A DNA stretch of 64,000 bases from Acidimicrobiia bacterium (GTDB lineage Bacteria; Actinomycetota; Acidimicrobiia; Acidimicrobiales; Poriferisodalaceae): positions 124,001 to 188,000 of the forward strand of contig JAJECP010000032.1 of assembly GCA_022821985.1 (NCBI GenBank), given 5' to 3'. The notes beneath the pieces were generated by a model. It was not told where the DNA came from, did no database searches, and worked only from the letters and a program-made list of their open reading frames with translations. A program made the translations under genes and the position numbers. Within the stretch, counting starts at the first letter, position 1. Each line of letters begins with the position of its first letter. This document shows, piece by piece, positions 23,825-32,087 of the stretch.

Positions 23825-25428
23825 GAGTTGCTCCCGGTTGTGCTGGGTTTGTCACCCGACGTTGGGTTGGACTTGCCGGCGGCGTGCCACAGGTGCTGTG
23901 CAGCCCACGAACGGTAGGGGCGCCACGGCTCGGCGAGTGTCTCCAGCTCACCAGCGGTGACGGGGTGACCCACCAGGCGCTCGGCGGCCCGGCGCAGACC
24001 GAGGTCTGAGGCGGGGAATGCATCGTCTGCGCCGAAGACGCGCATCGCCATGAGGTGCGCGGTCCACGGGCCGATGCCGGGCAGTTCGCAGAGCCGAGCC
24101 ACGGTGTCATCGAGTGGGTCCGCGGCACTCAAGTCGAGTCCGCCGCTCGCAACCGCCTCCGACAGGCCCACGATCGTGTCGACGCGGCGTCGGGTGAAGC
24201 CCAGCCCGGCGAGTCCGGACGGTCCGGCATCGGCCAGGTGCGCCGCGCCCGGGAACAGGTGGGTCAGGGGCACCTGCTGGTCGACGCAACACTCCGATGG
24301 GGCGTCGAAGGGCGTGCCGAAGCGCTGCGCGATCCGGCCGCACATCGTCGATGCCGCTGCGAGCGAGATCTGCTGCCCGACGACGATGCGGACGGCGGTT
24401 TCGAACCGATCCCATGATCGCGGCACCCGCAGCCCGGGCGCCTGCCGCACCAGGGGACCGATGAGCGGGTCATCGACCAGCGCAGCTTCGGCTATCGACG
24501 GGTCGTCGTCGGTGCCGAGCATCGCCCGGCAGCGGCTGACTGCATCAATGATCGAGTCGTACGTCGGCAGGTGCAGCCGCAGCTGCAGCTGGTTGTGGTT
24601 GTCACCGTCCTCAGCAGGCACAGTGGCGGCGTCAGGTGGCATAGTCGCCATGGAGGCGGCGTCGGGTGGCATGGCCGCCATGGAGGCGGCGTCGGGTGGC
24701 ATGGCTAGCTCGGCGATGCCGGGGTGGCCGCAGGCGCTGAAGCTGCGGACGTAGCTGGAGTCCCGTCCGAGATCAGTGCTGACTGCCTCGACACCTGGAA
24801 TGGCTCGAGCGGCCTGGTGCGAGATGAATGCCTCAAAATCGAATGGCGCCAGGTACGGCACCGTGAGCACGAGGCCACCGTCGAGATGAGGCCGCTCGCC
24901 CCGCCGCCGCTTCGAGCGCAGCTCGGTGGGCGTGAAGCAGAACACCGACGTCATGGCCCGGTGCATCTGGCGCGGCCCGCCGAAGCCCGCAGCCCGGGCG
25001 ATCTCGCCGAACGTCAGGTCGGTGTCGTCGATCAGGCAGCGGGCGAAATGCGCACGGCGTGACCGGGCGATGGTGGTGGGCGTCGCGCCGACATGATGCT
25101 CGAACAGCCGCCGCAGTTGGCGAGCGCTGTAGCCCACGTGCACCGCGAGCGCCTCTTCGTCGTGGTCATCCAGATAGCCGTCATTGATCCGCAGCAAAGC
25201 CGCCTCGACCGGCGCCGGCACGTCCAGATCGGCGAGGGACCCGGCGCGACGCTCCGGGTGGCAGCGCAGGCAGGGACGAAAGCCGTTGACCTCGGCGGCC
25301 ACCGGGTTGGAGTAGTGCGTCACGTTGTGCGGCAGCGGTTGCGCCGAGCAATCCGCCCGGCAGTAGATGCCCGTCGTGCCAACGGCCGATACCTGCATGA
25401 GGCAAGTCTGGCAGGCGGCATCGGACAC
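23821..25428 (-). CDS. Ada-type regulator fused to AlkA DNA glycosylase
   Basis: A 535-residue three-part protein. Residues 1-75 are an Ada metal-binding methyl-acceptor domain with Cys in GIYCRADCS and CLRC. Next comes an AraC-type DNA-binding domain (YSARQLRRLFEHHVGATP and GEIARAAGFGGPRQMHRAM). The C-terminal half is AlkA 3-methyladenine glycosylase with the helix-hairpin-helix LPGIGPWTAHLMAMR and catalytic Asp in FPASDLGLRRA. It lacks the C-terminal O6-methyltransferase domain of full Ada, which ogt supplies downstream. It probably senses methyl phosphotriesters and activates its own operon. A ten-residue repeat (MPPDAASMA-type) occurs three times in the middle. Confidence 0.92.
   Translation of the reverse strand: MSDAACQTCLMQVSAVGTTGIYCRADCSAQPLPHNVTHYSNPVAAEVNGFRPCLRCHPERRAGSLADLDVPAPVEAALLRINDGYLDDHDEEALAVHVGYSARQLRRLFEHHVGATPTTIARSRRAHFARCLIDDTDLTFGEIARAAGFGGPRQMHRAMTSVFCFTPTELRSKRRRGERPHLDGGLVLTVPYLAPFDFEAFISHQAARAIPGVEAVSTDLGRDSSYVRSFSACGHPGIAELAMPPDAASMAAMPPDAASMATMPPDAATVPAEDGDNHNQLQLRLHLPTYDSIIDAVSRCRAMLGTDDDPSIAEAALVDDPLIGPLVRQAPGLRVPRSWDRFETAVRIVVGQQISLAAASTMCGRIAQRFGTPFDAPSECCVDQQVPLTHLFPGAAHLADAGPSGLAGLGFTRRRVDTIVGLSEAVASGGLDLSAADPLDDTVARLCELPGIGPWTAHLMAMRVFGADDAFPASDLGLRRAAERLVGHPVTAGELETLAEPWRPYRSWAAQHLWHAAGKSNPTSGDKPSTTGSNS
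24625..24714 (-). repeat. 30-bp tandem repeat inside ada-alkA
   Basis: An 18-base core recurs at 24625, 24655 and 24685 (period 30), the last two copies nearly identical. It encodes MPPDAASMAA, MPPDAASMAT and MPPDAATVPA and probably forms an unstructured linker between domains, not part of the glycosylase fold. Confidence 0.85.
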
Positions 25429-25481
25429 AAACGGACATCACCAATCGAGGTCCGAATATGTCCGACTTGGCCCGCAAGGGT

Positions 25482-25504
25482 CTAGATGATTGGTTCCAAG
25501 GGGT
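25482..25504 (+). repeat. Left terminal inverted repeat of IS
   Basis: Perfect 23-base match to the reverse complement of 26491-26513. Confidence 0.9.
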
Positions 25505-25582
25505 GGGGGGTCCGCTGCTGGTGGGGTGAGGGTGTCCAAGCTCGGGGTGTGTACCTGCACCTCGATCTTGGAGGACCTGGGC

Positions 25583-26491
25583 ATGAACCCGGACTTGGAC
25601 ACCCTCGCGACGGCACTGTATGTGAGGATTGACGATCTGGTGGCCGACAACCCGCATTGGGCGCCGCCGCGGCCCCGTGTGGGGTTCGCACCGAAGCTGT
25701 CCGACGCGGAGCTGGTCACTTTGGCGGTGATCTCGGCGTTGTTGGGGTACGACTCCGAGCGCGGGTTCGTGCGCTTCGCTCATCAGCACCTGCGGCCGTG
25801 GTTCCCGTACCTGCCCAACAGAGAGGGCTTCAACAAGCGGCTGCGCCGCGCCGGCGAGATGATCGGCCACGTCACAGCAGCGCTGGCCCGCGACTGCCCG
25901 GACTGGCACGACGACGTGTGGCTGGCCGACTCCACGCCGGTGCCGTGCGGCGCGAGCCGACCCACCGCGGTGCGCTCCGAGCTCGCCGGATGGGCCCAAT
26001 ACGGCTGGTGCGCGTCGCATTCGCGCTGGTTCTGGGGGCTGCGGCTGCACCTGATCACGACCCCGGCGGGGCTGCCGATCAGCTTCGCCCTGGCGGGCGC
26101 CAAAGCCGACGAACGCGACACCTGCGCCGCCATGATCGACCACCCAGACCTGGCCCGCCCCGGTCAGACGCTCATCGCCGACAAGGGCTACCGCAGCAAA
26201 GACTTCGAGAACCGGCTCAACGACGCCGGGATCACCCTCATCCGGCCCGCCGCCCGCAACGAGCCCGCCCGCCCCCACCAGCGGTTCCTGCGCCCGTTCC
26301 GCCAGATCATCGAATCGGTCTGCGACACCCTCAAAGGCCAGCTCAGCCTCGAACGCCACAACGGCCGCACCCGCGCCGGCGTCGCCGTGCGCGTCCTGGC
26401 ACGCATCCTCGCTCTCACCGCAGCCATCTGGCACAACAGAACCCACCACCCCCACCTGCCAGCACGCACCCTCACCCACTACGACCACTGA
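25583..26491 (+). CDS. IS982-family transposase
   Basis: A 302-residue DDE transposase. Catalytic candidates are Asp in LADSTPVPCG (residue 116), Asp in LIADKGYRSK, and Glu in FRQIIESVCDTLKGQ. WFWGLRLHLITTPAG is a conserved family segment. ATG 25583 was chosen because GGAGG lies 8 bases upstream; the longer frame lacks support. It appears full length with no frameshift, so the element may still be active. IS982 assignment is from memory of similar actinobacterial proteins. Confidence 0.88.
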   Translation: MNPDLDTLATALYVRIDDLVADNPHWAPPRPRVGFAPKLSDAELVTLAVISALLGYDSERGFVRFAHQHLRPWFPYLPNREGFNKRLRRAGEMIGHVTAALARDCPDWHDDVWLADSTPVPCGASRPTAVRSELAGWAQYGWCASHSRWFWGLRLHLITTPAGLPISFALAGAKADERDTCAAMIDHPDLARPGQTLIADKGYRSKDFENRLNDAGITLIRPAARNEPARPHQRFLRPFRQIIESVCDTLKGQLSLERHNGRTRAGVAVRVLARILALTAAIWHNRTHHPHLPARTLTHYDH

Positions 26492-26513
26492 CCCCTTGGA
26501 ACCAATCATCTAG
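26491..26513 (-). repeat. Right terminal inverted repeat of IS
   Basis: Perfect inverted partner of 25482-25504; it starts right at the transposase stop codon's last base. Confidence 0.9.
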
Positions 26514-26610
26514 CTTCTTGAGGCGTGCACGCGTGAGTAGCCGGATGCTTGTTTCGCGATAGCAGAGAGCGATGAGTTTCTGACGCTGGGCGCTGATGGC
26601 GGTGGCCGGT

Positions 26611-27183
26611 TCACGACGACGGCTGAACGCGGTAGTCGGGCACCACACTTCCCGGGTTCCCTGAGCCCCGCCACCAGACCACGAACGCCGTCATGTCGTC
26701 GCCCTCATCGGTATCCACCACAATCTCGATGTCACCGTCCGTCACCTTGACGGCTTCAAGGCTCGGCGGTCCGATGCCATAGATCAGATGGCCCCAGACC
26801 CGATCTCCCCGGTCATCGAGGACATCGTATGACGGTGGCACGTAGGAACCGCCCGACATGCCGTACCACACATCGTCCTCCGCGGGCCTCGCGCCGCAGA
26901 ACCCGCCCCCGTTCCCGAGAGCATCGGCCGCAGAATCTTCCAGCCATGACGGCCCGGCGACCCTCAGATCTACGCACTGGTGGTTGCTCCACAGTTGGCT
27001 CCGCCGCGACGACAACCTGACTACGGCAGCATCGTCCAGACGTTCCACTCGATCGTCCGAGACGATGTAGATGTGAGCCTCCACGATTTGTGGAGAGGCC
27101 CCACATCCACTGGATGCCACGAGACCGATACTCGCTACCAAAGCGACCATTGCGGCCTTGATGCGACGAGGCGGCAGCGACAC
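26611..27183 (-). CDS. Putative lipoprotein, unknown function
   Basis: About 190 residues starting at GTG 27183 (ATG 27150 is an alternative). The first 30 residues are a lipoprotein signal: basic PPRRIK, hydrophobic AAMVALVASIGLVA and lipobox SSGC with Cys at the +1 site. The mature part is acidic and Cys-containing (NHQCVDL and GGFCGARPAEDD could form a disulfide) and is predicted outside the membrane. The C-terminus has a beta-rich stretch ending DDMTAFVVWWRG. Not recognised. It lies just downstream of the HTH/nucleotidyltransferase pair. Confidence 0.6.
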   Translation of the reverse strand: MSLPPRRIKAAMVALVASIGLVASSGCGASPQIVEAHIYIVSDDRVERLDDAAVVRLSSRRSQLWSNHQCVDLRVAGPSWLEDSAADALGNGGGFCGARPAEDDVWYGMSGGSYVPPSYDVLDDRGDRVWGHLIYGIGPPSLEAVKVTDGDIEIVVDTDEGDDMTAFVVWWRGSGNPGSVVPDYRVQPSS

Positions 27184-27200
27184 GAGAGTGCTTCGGGGAA

Positions 27201-27638
27201 TCAGGTCGCGGCTGCGGTTCGCTCGATGCGTGCGAGCAGCGCCGCTGAGGGCGTGACCTTGCCGTTCAGGTAGGTGCTGAGCCTCGACGGGCTGGTGCCC
27301 ACTGATGCTGCGAACTCTGCCTTGCTGGTTCCCGCGCGTTCGACTGCGACTCGGACACGGGCGGCCACAGCGGCGCGGTCGGCGCGGTCGGTTTCGTCGC
27401 GGGCGTGCTGGATCGCCAGTCTGAACAGCGCGCTCGCGCCGTCGGGCTCCCGCCAGCCCAGGCAGCGCTCGATCCGTCGAGCCACGAGCCCCCACGGCGA
27501 TCTGCGGATCTCAGCGAAGATTGGCTGCCAGTCGGGCACCAGGCCCCGGTCGATCACCGCAGCCAGCGCCTCCGAGGGCCACGTGCCGATGTCGTCGGAC
27601 GTCTCGGCGTCGACGTTGCGGAACCGAAGTGCGCTCAT
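27201..27638 (-). CDS. XRE-type HTH protein, likely antitoxin/regulator
   Basis: A 145-residue protein whose C-terminal 60 residues are a helix-turn-helix of the XRE/Cro type (AGTSKAEFAASVGTSPSRLS then TYLNGKVTPSAALLARIER). The N-terminal part has an acidic region and a domain with GLVARRIERCLGWREPDGASA. It overlaps the upstream nucleotidyltransferase gene by 4 bases. The pair has the composition of a type IV-like or AbiE-related toxin-antitoxin system, with this protein as antitoxin and autorepressor. That role is inferred from pairing and from the palindrome upstream. Confidence 0.62.
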   Translation of the reverse strand: MSALRFRNVDAETSDDIGTWPSEALAAVIDRGLVPDWQPIFAEIRRSPWGLVARRIERCLGWREPDGASALFRLAIQHARDETDRADRAAVAARVRVAVERAGTSKAEFAASVGTSPSRLSTYLNGKVTPSAALLARIERTAAAT

Positions 27639-28324
27639 GCGGCACCGCCCAGTCGCAGAGCCAGCGTCTGACAGACAGCCACGACGTCGGGCCAGCAGTG
27701 CCAGCGCGGGTCGAGGTTCTTGTAGCGGGGCAGTTCGTCGGTCACGCCGCTGTCACGCGGCGACGGCTCGGCCAGCGCGATCACCAGCGAGGTCAGCACC
27801 GACGCAGGCTCGCCCGACCGGTCGGCGTAGTAGCCGTCGATCTCTGACAGGACGCCGACGGCGGTCTCGACGCCGATGTGGTCGGCGAGCGCAACGACAT
27901 CGAGGTAGTCGCGCACTGCGTTGCGTTGCACCACCAGGAAGGCCTTGACGCGCAGAGCTTCCGCCTCGGTCGGCGCTACCACGACGGCGCCGTTGCCGAC
28001 GTCGACCTCGACGGTCTCGAGCGGCCTGCGGCGTCGCATCTGGCGCAGCCCGGCCTCGATGCCGTCGAGGCTGCCCATGATGGTGAATGGCGGCCTGGAG
28101 GCGCGCACCGAAGTCGCCCACCCCTCCGTGGCCTCCACTGCCTCCAGCACGGCTTCGTAGCGGTCGGCCAGATCGACAAGCACATGGTCGTGGTCGAGCG
28201 AGTCGCGGTGGCCCGCATACAGCGCAGCGGCTGATCCTCCCACCAGGACGGCGTCGGGCACGACCGCCTGCAAACGCGCCGCTGACTCCATCACCCGCCG
28301 CAGCGTTGCGCTCATCTCGATCAT
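27635..28324 (-). CDS. Nucleotidyltransferase-like protein, candidate toxin
   Basis: A protein with a nucleotidyltransferase (AbiEii/AbiGii-like) core: VLVGGSAAALYAGHR, then a region with DHDHVLVD in place of the family's Asp pair, followed by VVVAPTEAEALRVKAFLVVQRNAVRDYLD, a typical C-terminal signature. I place the start at ATG 28324: TATGAT at 28337-28332 lies 7 bases upstream, implying a leaderless mRNA; the longest frame starts at 28336, inside the palindrome. Toxicity is unproven. Confidence 0.65.
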   Translation of the reverse strand: MIEMSATLRRVMESAARLQAVVPDAVLVGGSAAALYAGHRDSLDHDHVLVDLADRYEAVLEAVEATEGWATSVRASRPPFTIMGSLDGIEAGLRQMRRRRPLETVEVDVGNGAVVVAPTEAEALRVKAFLVVQRNAVRDYLDVVALADHIGVETAVGVLSEIDGYYADRSGEPASVLTSLVIALAEPSPRDSGVTDELPRYKNLDPRWHCWPDVVAVCQTLALRLGGAA

Positions 28325-28356
28325 GTGGCTTATCATAAATGATAAGCCACATGATC
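28319..28356. promoter_or_regulatory. Long palindrome over promoter/start, likely operator
   Basis: Two 18-base arms, 28319-28336 and 28339-28356, are perfect reverse complements with a 2-base spacer. The centre is AT-rich, unlike its surroundings. It covers the -10 (TATGAT) and start codons of the nucleotidyltransferase gene. This is the form expected of a dimeric repressor site, most simply the HTH protein encoded next in the operon. Confidence 0.72.
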
Positions 28357-28407
28357 CGATGCCATCGAGGCCAATGGATAGCCGTTAGTCGGCACTGTCG
28401 TGTCGGG

Positions 28408-29850
28408 TCAACGACTGCTGGCTCGACGCCCCCGGCGGCGCAGCCACCACCATGTGACTGCGAGCACGACTGCGATGACCGGCAGGAACGGCAGCAGCGC
28501 GGCGACGACCAGCCCGATGCCAGTGGCGATGGCTACCAAGGCGCCCCAGCCGCCGCTCAAGGCGTCACCGAACCCAGGCGATGTCTCGTCTGGCTCGAGA
28601 TACAGCTGCAGCATGGCGCCGCGGGCCAGCCGGCCCAGTTCGGCGCCGTCGGCAGTGACAGGGACGGCGCTGACGCGGATGTCGATCTCCAGTCCGCGGG
28701 TTGCCACGCGTCCTGCGATGCGACCGTCGGAGATCGTGTAGCCGAGCGTGGCCGTGGCCCGCTCGCCGGGTTCGATGCGGGCGAGGCTCGTGCCGTCGGG
28801 CACCGTCAGGTCGTCGTTGTCGAAGCGCAGCGCGTTCGATGTCAGAGCGATGTCCGTCAGCACCGTCTCGCCGTTGTTCTCCACCTCGATGCACAGGCCG
28901 ACATCGCCATCGGGCGGCGTCAGCACGTCCTTGTAGCCAAGGCAGGGATCCTCGTCGCCTGCGGCTATCCAAGCCTGCACGATCATCGATGCGCTCGGCA
29001 CTGCCTCGACCGATTCGGTGATCGACAGCGTGATCGTGGCCAAGTCGACCCGGTCGCGCAGCGAGCGCAGCTGGCCGCGCAGCCGCTCCAGGTCGCTCTC
29101 ACGGCTGGCCAGCTCGCGTTCGAGCTCGGCCACGCCTTCTACCTCGGTGGCTTGTGACAGGAATTCTCGCAGTCGGTTCACGCTGACCTCTGCCGTGGAT
29201 ATGCGGCTGGCGAGGTCCACGACGATGCCGGTCACGTCCTCAGCGTTGACGGTCTGCTCCACGAGTTCGCCGACGTTCGACAGGCGTTCCAGTGCAGCCG
29301 GGAACTGCTGCGGACGCACCTTGAAGGTCAGGGTGGTGCGTGCGCGGCCCTGCGTGCGGGTGTCCTGGGCGAACACGAAGCCGCCGAGACCCTCGATGAT
29401 CGAAGTGGCTTGCGCCCCCGCCGCGGCGACGTCCGCTGTCTCGACGGCGATGCGGGCAGTGTAGATGATGTCGCGTCCGAGGTCGGCGGCCACGTCGGGC
29501 ACGCTCGTGGCCAGAGCAGTGGTGTCTCCATCGTCCGACGCGGGCGCGCTCTCGAGCATCTCCTCCGCGACCGCGTCGCTGTCATCCATCATCTCGTCCT
29601 CGGACATGAACATCTCATCGTCCATGTCGCCGCCCATCGCTCCGTCGTCCATCATCTCGTCCTCGGACATGGATTCGGTTGCGAACGTCGCACGCTCGTT
29701 GCTGTCGCCGTCAGCGGTGTCATCGGAACCCTCTGCGCTGCACGCCGCAGTCAGCAGCACCAGCGCCAGCGCCAGCGCGGCCGCCGCCGTTCGCCAGATG
29801 AGACGCCGGGCGGCAAGGCACCGGGGAGTGCGCGTGTGCGGAACGATCAT
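28408..29850 (-). CDS. DUF4349 lipoprotein
   Basis: A 480-residue membrane-anchored protein. It begins with a basic stretch, a hydrophobic segment and lipobox LTAAC, so it is a lipoprotein. An acidic, Met-rich linker follows (MSEDEMMDD occurs twice), then the DUF4349 region (DIIYTARIAVETADV, FVFAQDTRTQGRARTTLTFKV, a coiled-coil region with RELESREs-type heptads). A beta-rich DUF11-like segment (CIEVENNGETVLTDIALTS) precedes a C-terminal membrane helix (VIAVVLAVTWWWLRRR). ATG 29850 has AAAGGAGG upstream, so it was preferred over the longer frame. DUF4349 function is unknown; the coiled coil suggests oligomers. Confidence 0.82.
   Translation of the reverse strand: MIVPHTRTPRCLAARRLIWRTAAAALALALVLLTAACSAEGSDDTADGDSNERATFATESMSEDEMMDDGAMGGDMDDEMFMSEDEMMDDSDAVAEEMLESAPASDDGDTTALATSVPDVAADLGRDIIYTARIAVETADVAAAGAQATSIIEGLGGFVFAQDTRTQGRARTTLTFKVRPQQFPAALERLSNVGELVEQTVNAEDVTGIVVDLASRISTAEVSVNRLREFLSQATEVEGVAELERELASRESDLERLRGQLRSLRDRVDLATITLSITESVEAVPSASMIVQAWIAAGDEDPCLGYKDVLTPPDGDVGLCIEVENNGETVLTDIALTSNALRFDNDDLTVPDGTSLARIEPGERATATLGYTISDGRIAGRVATRGLEIDIRVSAVPVTADGAELGRLARGAMLQLYLEPDETSPGFGDALSGGWGALVAIATGIGLVVAALLPFLPVIAVVLAVTWWWLRRRGRRASSR
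29585..29671 (-). repeat. 24-bp direct repeat in DUF4349 linker
   Basis: Positions 29585-29608 and 29648-29671 are identical and encode two copies of an acidic, Met-rich MSEDEMMD motif 21 residues apart, in a disordered linker after the lipobox. Confidence 0.8.
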
Positions 29851-29998
29851 GGCGTTCCCTCCTTTGGTCGGCCGCTCATCGAACGGCTTGACCTGATGAC
29901 GCCCATCGTCCCCCGAGAGTTCCCCGCAGGGCCATTGCGGTTGCGTGTCGGTCGCGAGACCATGACGCGCCCCCGCTGTCATGCGGCCATACGCGCTG

Positions 29999-31171
29999 TC
30001 AGCGGAAGGCCGGGATGTTGGTGATCTGCTGACCCAGGATCAGCCCGTGGATCTCCTCGGTGCCCTCGTAGGTCATGCCCGATTCCATGTTCGCCGCATG
30101 ACGCATCGGCGCGTACTCCGTGGAGACGCCGTTGGCACCCATCATCGCCCGGGCGGTGCGGGCGGTGTCGATGGCAACGCGGCAGTTGTGCCGCTTGGCC
30201 ATCGAGATGTGATGCGGTCGCAACCGGTGCTGTTCCTTGAGCTGGCCCAGTCGCATGGCGTGCAGGTTGGCGTTGGTGATGTCGGTGAGCATGTCGGCGA
30301 ACTTGATCTGGCTGATCTGGAAGCTGGCCAGCGGCTTGCCGAACTGGGGGCGTTCGAGCTGGTAGCTGAGCGCCTGCTCGTAGCAGCAGCGAGCCACGCC
30401 GACGGCGCCGAAGGCGATGCCGAAGCGGGCTTCGGACAGGCAGCTCAGCGGCGCGCCGATGCTGAGTGCGTCGGGCAGGCGCATCGACTCGGGCACCTCC
30501 ACGTCGTCCATGTAGAACTCGCCGGTCACCGAGGCCCGCAGCGAGAGCTTGTTCTGGATCTTGCGTGCCTCGAAGCCGGGCGAGTCGGTCGGCACGAGGA
30601 AGCCCCGGAATCCGTCGTCGGTGTTGGCCCACACGATGGCCAGATCGGCCAGCCCGGCGTTGGTGATCCAGCGCTTGGCGCCGTTGAGGATCCACGAGTC
30701 GCCCCGCCGCACCGCCCGGGTGGTCATCGAGGCTGGGTCGGAGCCGTGGTCGGGCTCGGTCAGCCCGAAGCAGCCGATGATCTCGCCGGCCGCCATGCGC
30801 GGCAGCCAGTGCTCCTTCTGTTCGGTGGAGCCGTATCGCCAGATCGGGAACATGCACAGCGACCCCTGCACCGACACGAAGCTGCGCAGCCCGCTGTCGC
30901 CGGCTTCGAGTTCGCGGCAGGCCACGCCGTACGCCATGGCTGAAGCGCCAGCGCATCCGTAGCCGTCGAGGTGCATGCCGAGCAGGCCCATGTCGGCGAT
31001 GGTCGGGATCAGCTCCATCGGGAATGTGCCTGCCTCGAAGTGGTCGCCCACGATCGGGTCCCACTCTTTGGCCACGAACGTGGCCACCGTGTCGCGGATC
31101 ATCGTTTCCTCGTCGGACAGGATTTCGTCCATCTCGTAGAAGTCCGACAGCGATGCAGGCGTTTGGCTCAT
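29999..31171 (-). CDS. Acyl-CoA dehydrogenase, glutaryl-CoA dehydrogenase-like
   Basis: A 390-residue flavoenzyme of the glutaryl-CoA dehydrogenase group, which oxidises and decarboxylates glutaryl-CoA to crotonyl-CoA. Landmarks are CFGLTEPDHGSDPASM, the catalytic Glu region MTYEGTEEIHGLILGQ and INGAKRWITNAGLADLA. ATG 31171 begins MSQTPASLSDFY; the longer frame was rejected because it extends into the divergent region. It is divergent from the MBL-hydrolase gene. Glutarate as substrate is likely but not certain. Confidence 0.85.
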   Translation of the reverse strand: MSQTPASLSDFYEMDEILSDEETMIRDTVATFVAKEWDPIVGDHFEAGTFPMELIPTIADMGLLGMHLDGYGCAGASAMAYGVACRELEAGDSGLRSFVSVQGSLCMFPIWRYGSTEQKEHWLPRMAAGEIIGCFGLTEPDHGSDPASMTTRAVRRGDSWILNGAKRWITNAGLADLAIVWANTDDGFRGFLVPTDSPGFEARKIQNKLSLRASVTGEFYMDDVEVPESMRLPDALSIGAPLSCLSEARFGIAFGAVGVARCCYEQALSYQLERPQFGKPLASFQISQIKFADMLTDITNANLHAMRLGQLKEQHRLRPHHISMAKRHNCRVAIDTARTARAMMGANGVSTEYAPMRHAANMESGMTYEGTEEIHGLILGQQITNIPAFR

Positions 31172-31263
31172 GGGCGCATACTGCCGCGTTGGCGCCCGAG
31201 GGGCCAACCCACCTGCGTCGCGGGCGTGCCGTTCTGCGCAGCTGGTGAGTACTGTGCGCTGCC

Positions 31264-32022
31264 ATGGGTGACGACACTGCCGACGATCCGCAGGCACGCC
31301 AGCCCGGCGAGAGCCGGTTGTATTTTCGCCAGCTGCTGTCGGGCCAGGACTTCGCCACCAGCGACCCGATCGCCCGCCAGATGGTGAACTTCGCCTACCT
31401 CATCGGCGACCGCGAGACCCGCGAGGCGGTCGTAGTGGACCCGGCGTATGCCGTCGACGATCTGCTCGACATCCTCGCCGAAGACGAGATGCAGCTCACC
31501 GGCGTTCTGGCCACGCACTTCCACGCCGATCACATCGGCGGGAACATGATGGGCTACAACATCGAGGGCGTCGCCCAGCTGCTCGAACGTCAGGGCACGA
31601 AGATCCACCTGCAGGCGCCCGAGGCCGAACTGGTGCAGAAGACCACCGGCATCTCGATGAGCGACATGGAGCTGCACGCCCCCGGCGATGTCGTGTCGGT
31701 GGGTGCGGTGGACATCGAGCTGCTGCACACCCCCGGACACACCCCCGGCAGCCAGTGCTTCCTGGTGGGCGGGGCGCTGGTCGCCGGCGACACGCTGTTC
31801 CTGGACGGCTGCGGACGGATGGACCTGCCGGGCAGCGACCCGGCTGCGATGTACCGCTCGCTCCACGACACGCTTGCCAAGGTGCCCGATTCGGCTGTGC
31901 TGTTTCCCGGCCACCGTTACTCGTTCGAACCCAGCGCCACCATGGGCCAGACGCGCCAGATGAACTACGTCTTCAAGCCGCGCAGCGAGGCGCAGTGGCT
32001 GATGATGTTCGGGCAGGGTTGA
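31264..32022 (+). CDS. MBL-fold hydrolase, glyoxalase II/persulfide-dioxygenase type
   Basis: A 252-residue metallo-beta-lactamase-fold enzyme. Metal ligands are visible: THFHADHIGG (the HxHxDH motif), His in TPGHTPGSQ, Asp in AGDTLFLDGCGRMDL, and His in FPGHRYSFEP. The GCGRMDLPGSD segment is shared with glyoxalase II-like and persulfide dioxygenase (ETHE1-like) groups. The next gene is a rhodanese, which makes a sulfane-sulfur pathway plausible; this is inference. Confidence 0.8.
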   Translation: MGDDTADDPQARQPGESRLYFRQLLSGQDFATSDPIARQMVNFAYLIGDRETREAVVVDPAYAVDDLLDILAEDEMQLTGVLATHFHADHIGGNMMGYNIEGVAQLLERQGTKIHLQAPEAELVQKTTGISMSDMELHAPGDVVSVGAVDIELLHTPGHTPGSQCFLVGGALVAGDTLFLDGCGRMDLPGSDPAAMYRSLHDTLAKVPDSAVLFPGHRYSFEPSATMGQTRQMNYVFKPRSEAQWLMMFGQG

Positions 32023-32087
32023 GAGCGGTGCCCTGCGCCGAGCGTGTGATGGCGGCGCAGTGGCTGATGATGTTCGGGCAGGGTTGA
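31989..32087 (+). repeat. 34-bp direct repeat joining two genes
   Basis: Positions 31989-32022 (the last codons and stop of the MBL gene) recur at 32054-32087, immediately ahead of and overlapping the rhodanese start. The second copy's TGA overlaps the start codon (TTGATGG). The 65-base period lies across the gene boundary. Confidence 0.85.

Larger units (their letters stand above)
25482..26513 (+). mobile_element. Complete IS982-type insertion sequence
   Basis: A 1032-base element bounded by a perfect 23-base inverted repeat: 25482-25504 and its reverse complement at 26491-26513. The outermost CTAG is palindromic and identical at both ends, so it could be a duplicated target site rather than part of the IS. 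The single transposase gene fills the interior. The left end lies 53 bases upstream of the ada-alkA start codon, so insertion may have changed that gene's promoter. Confidence 0.88.
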
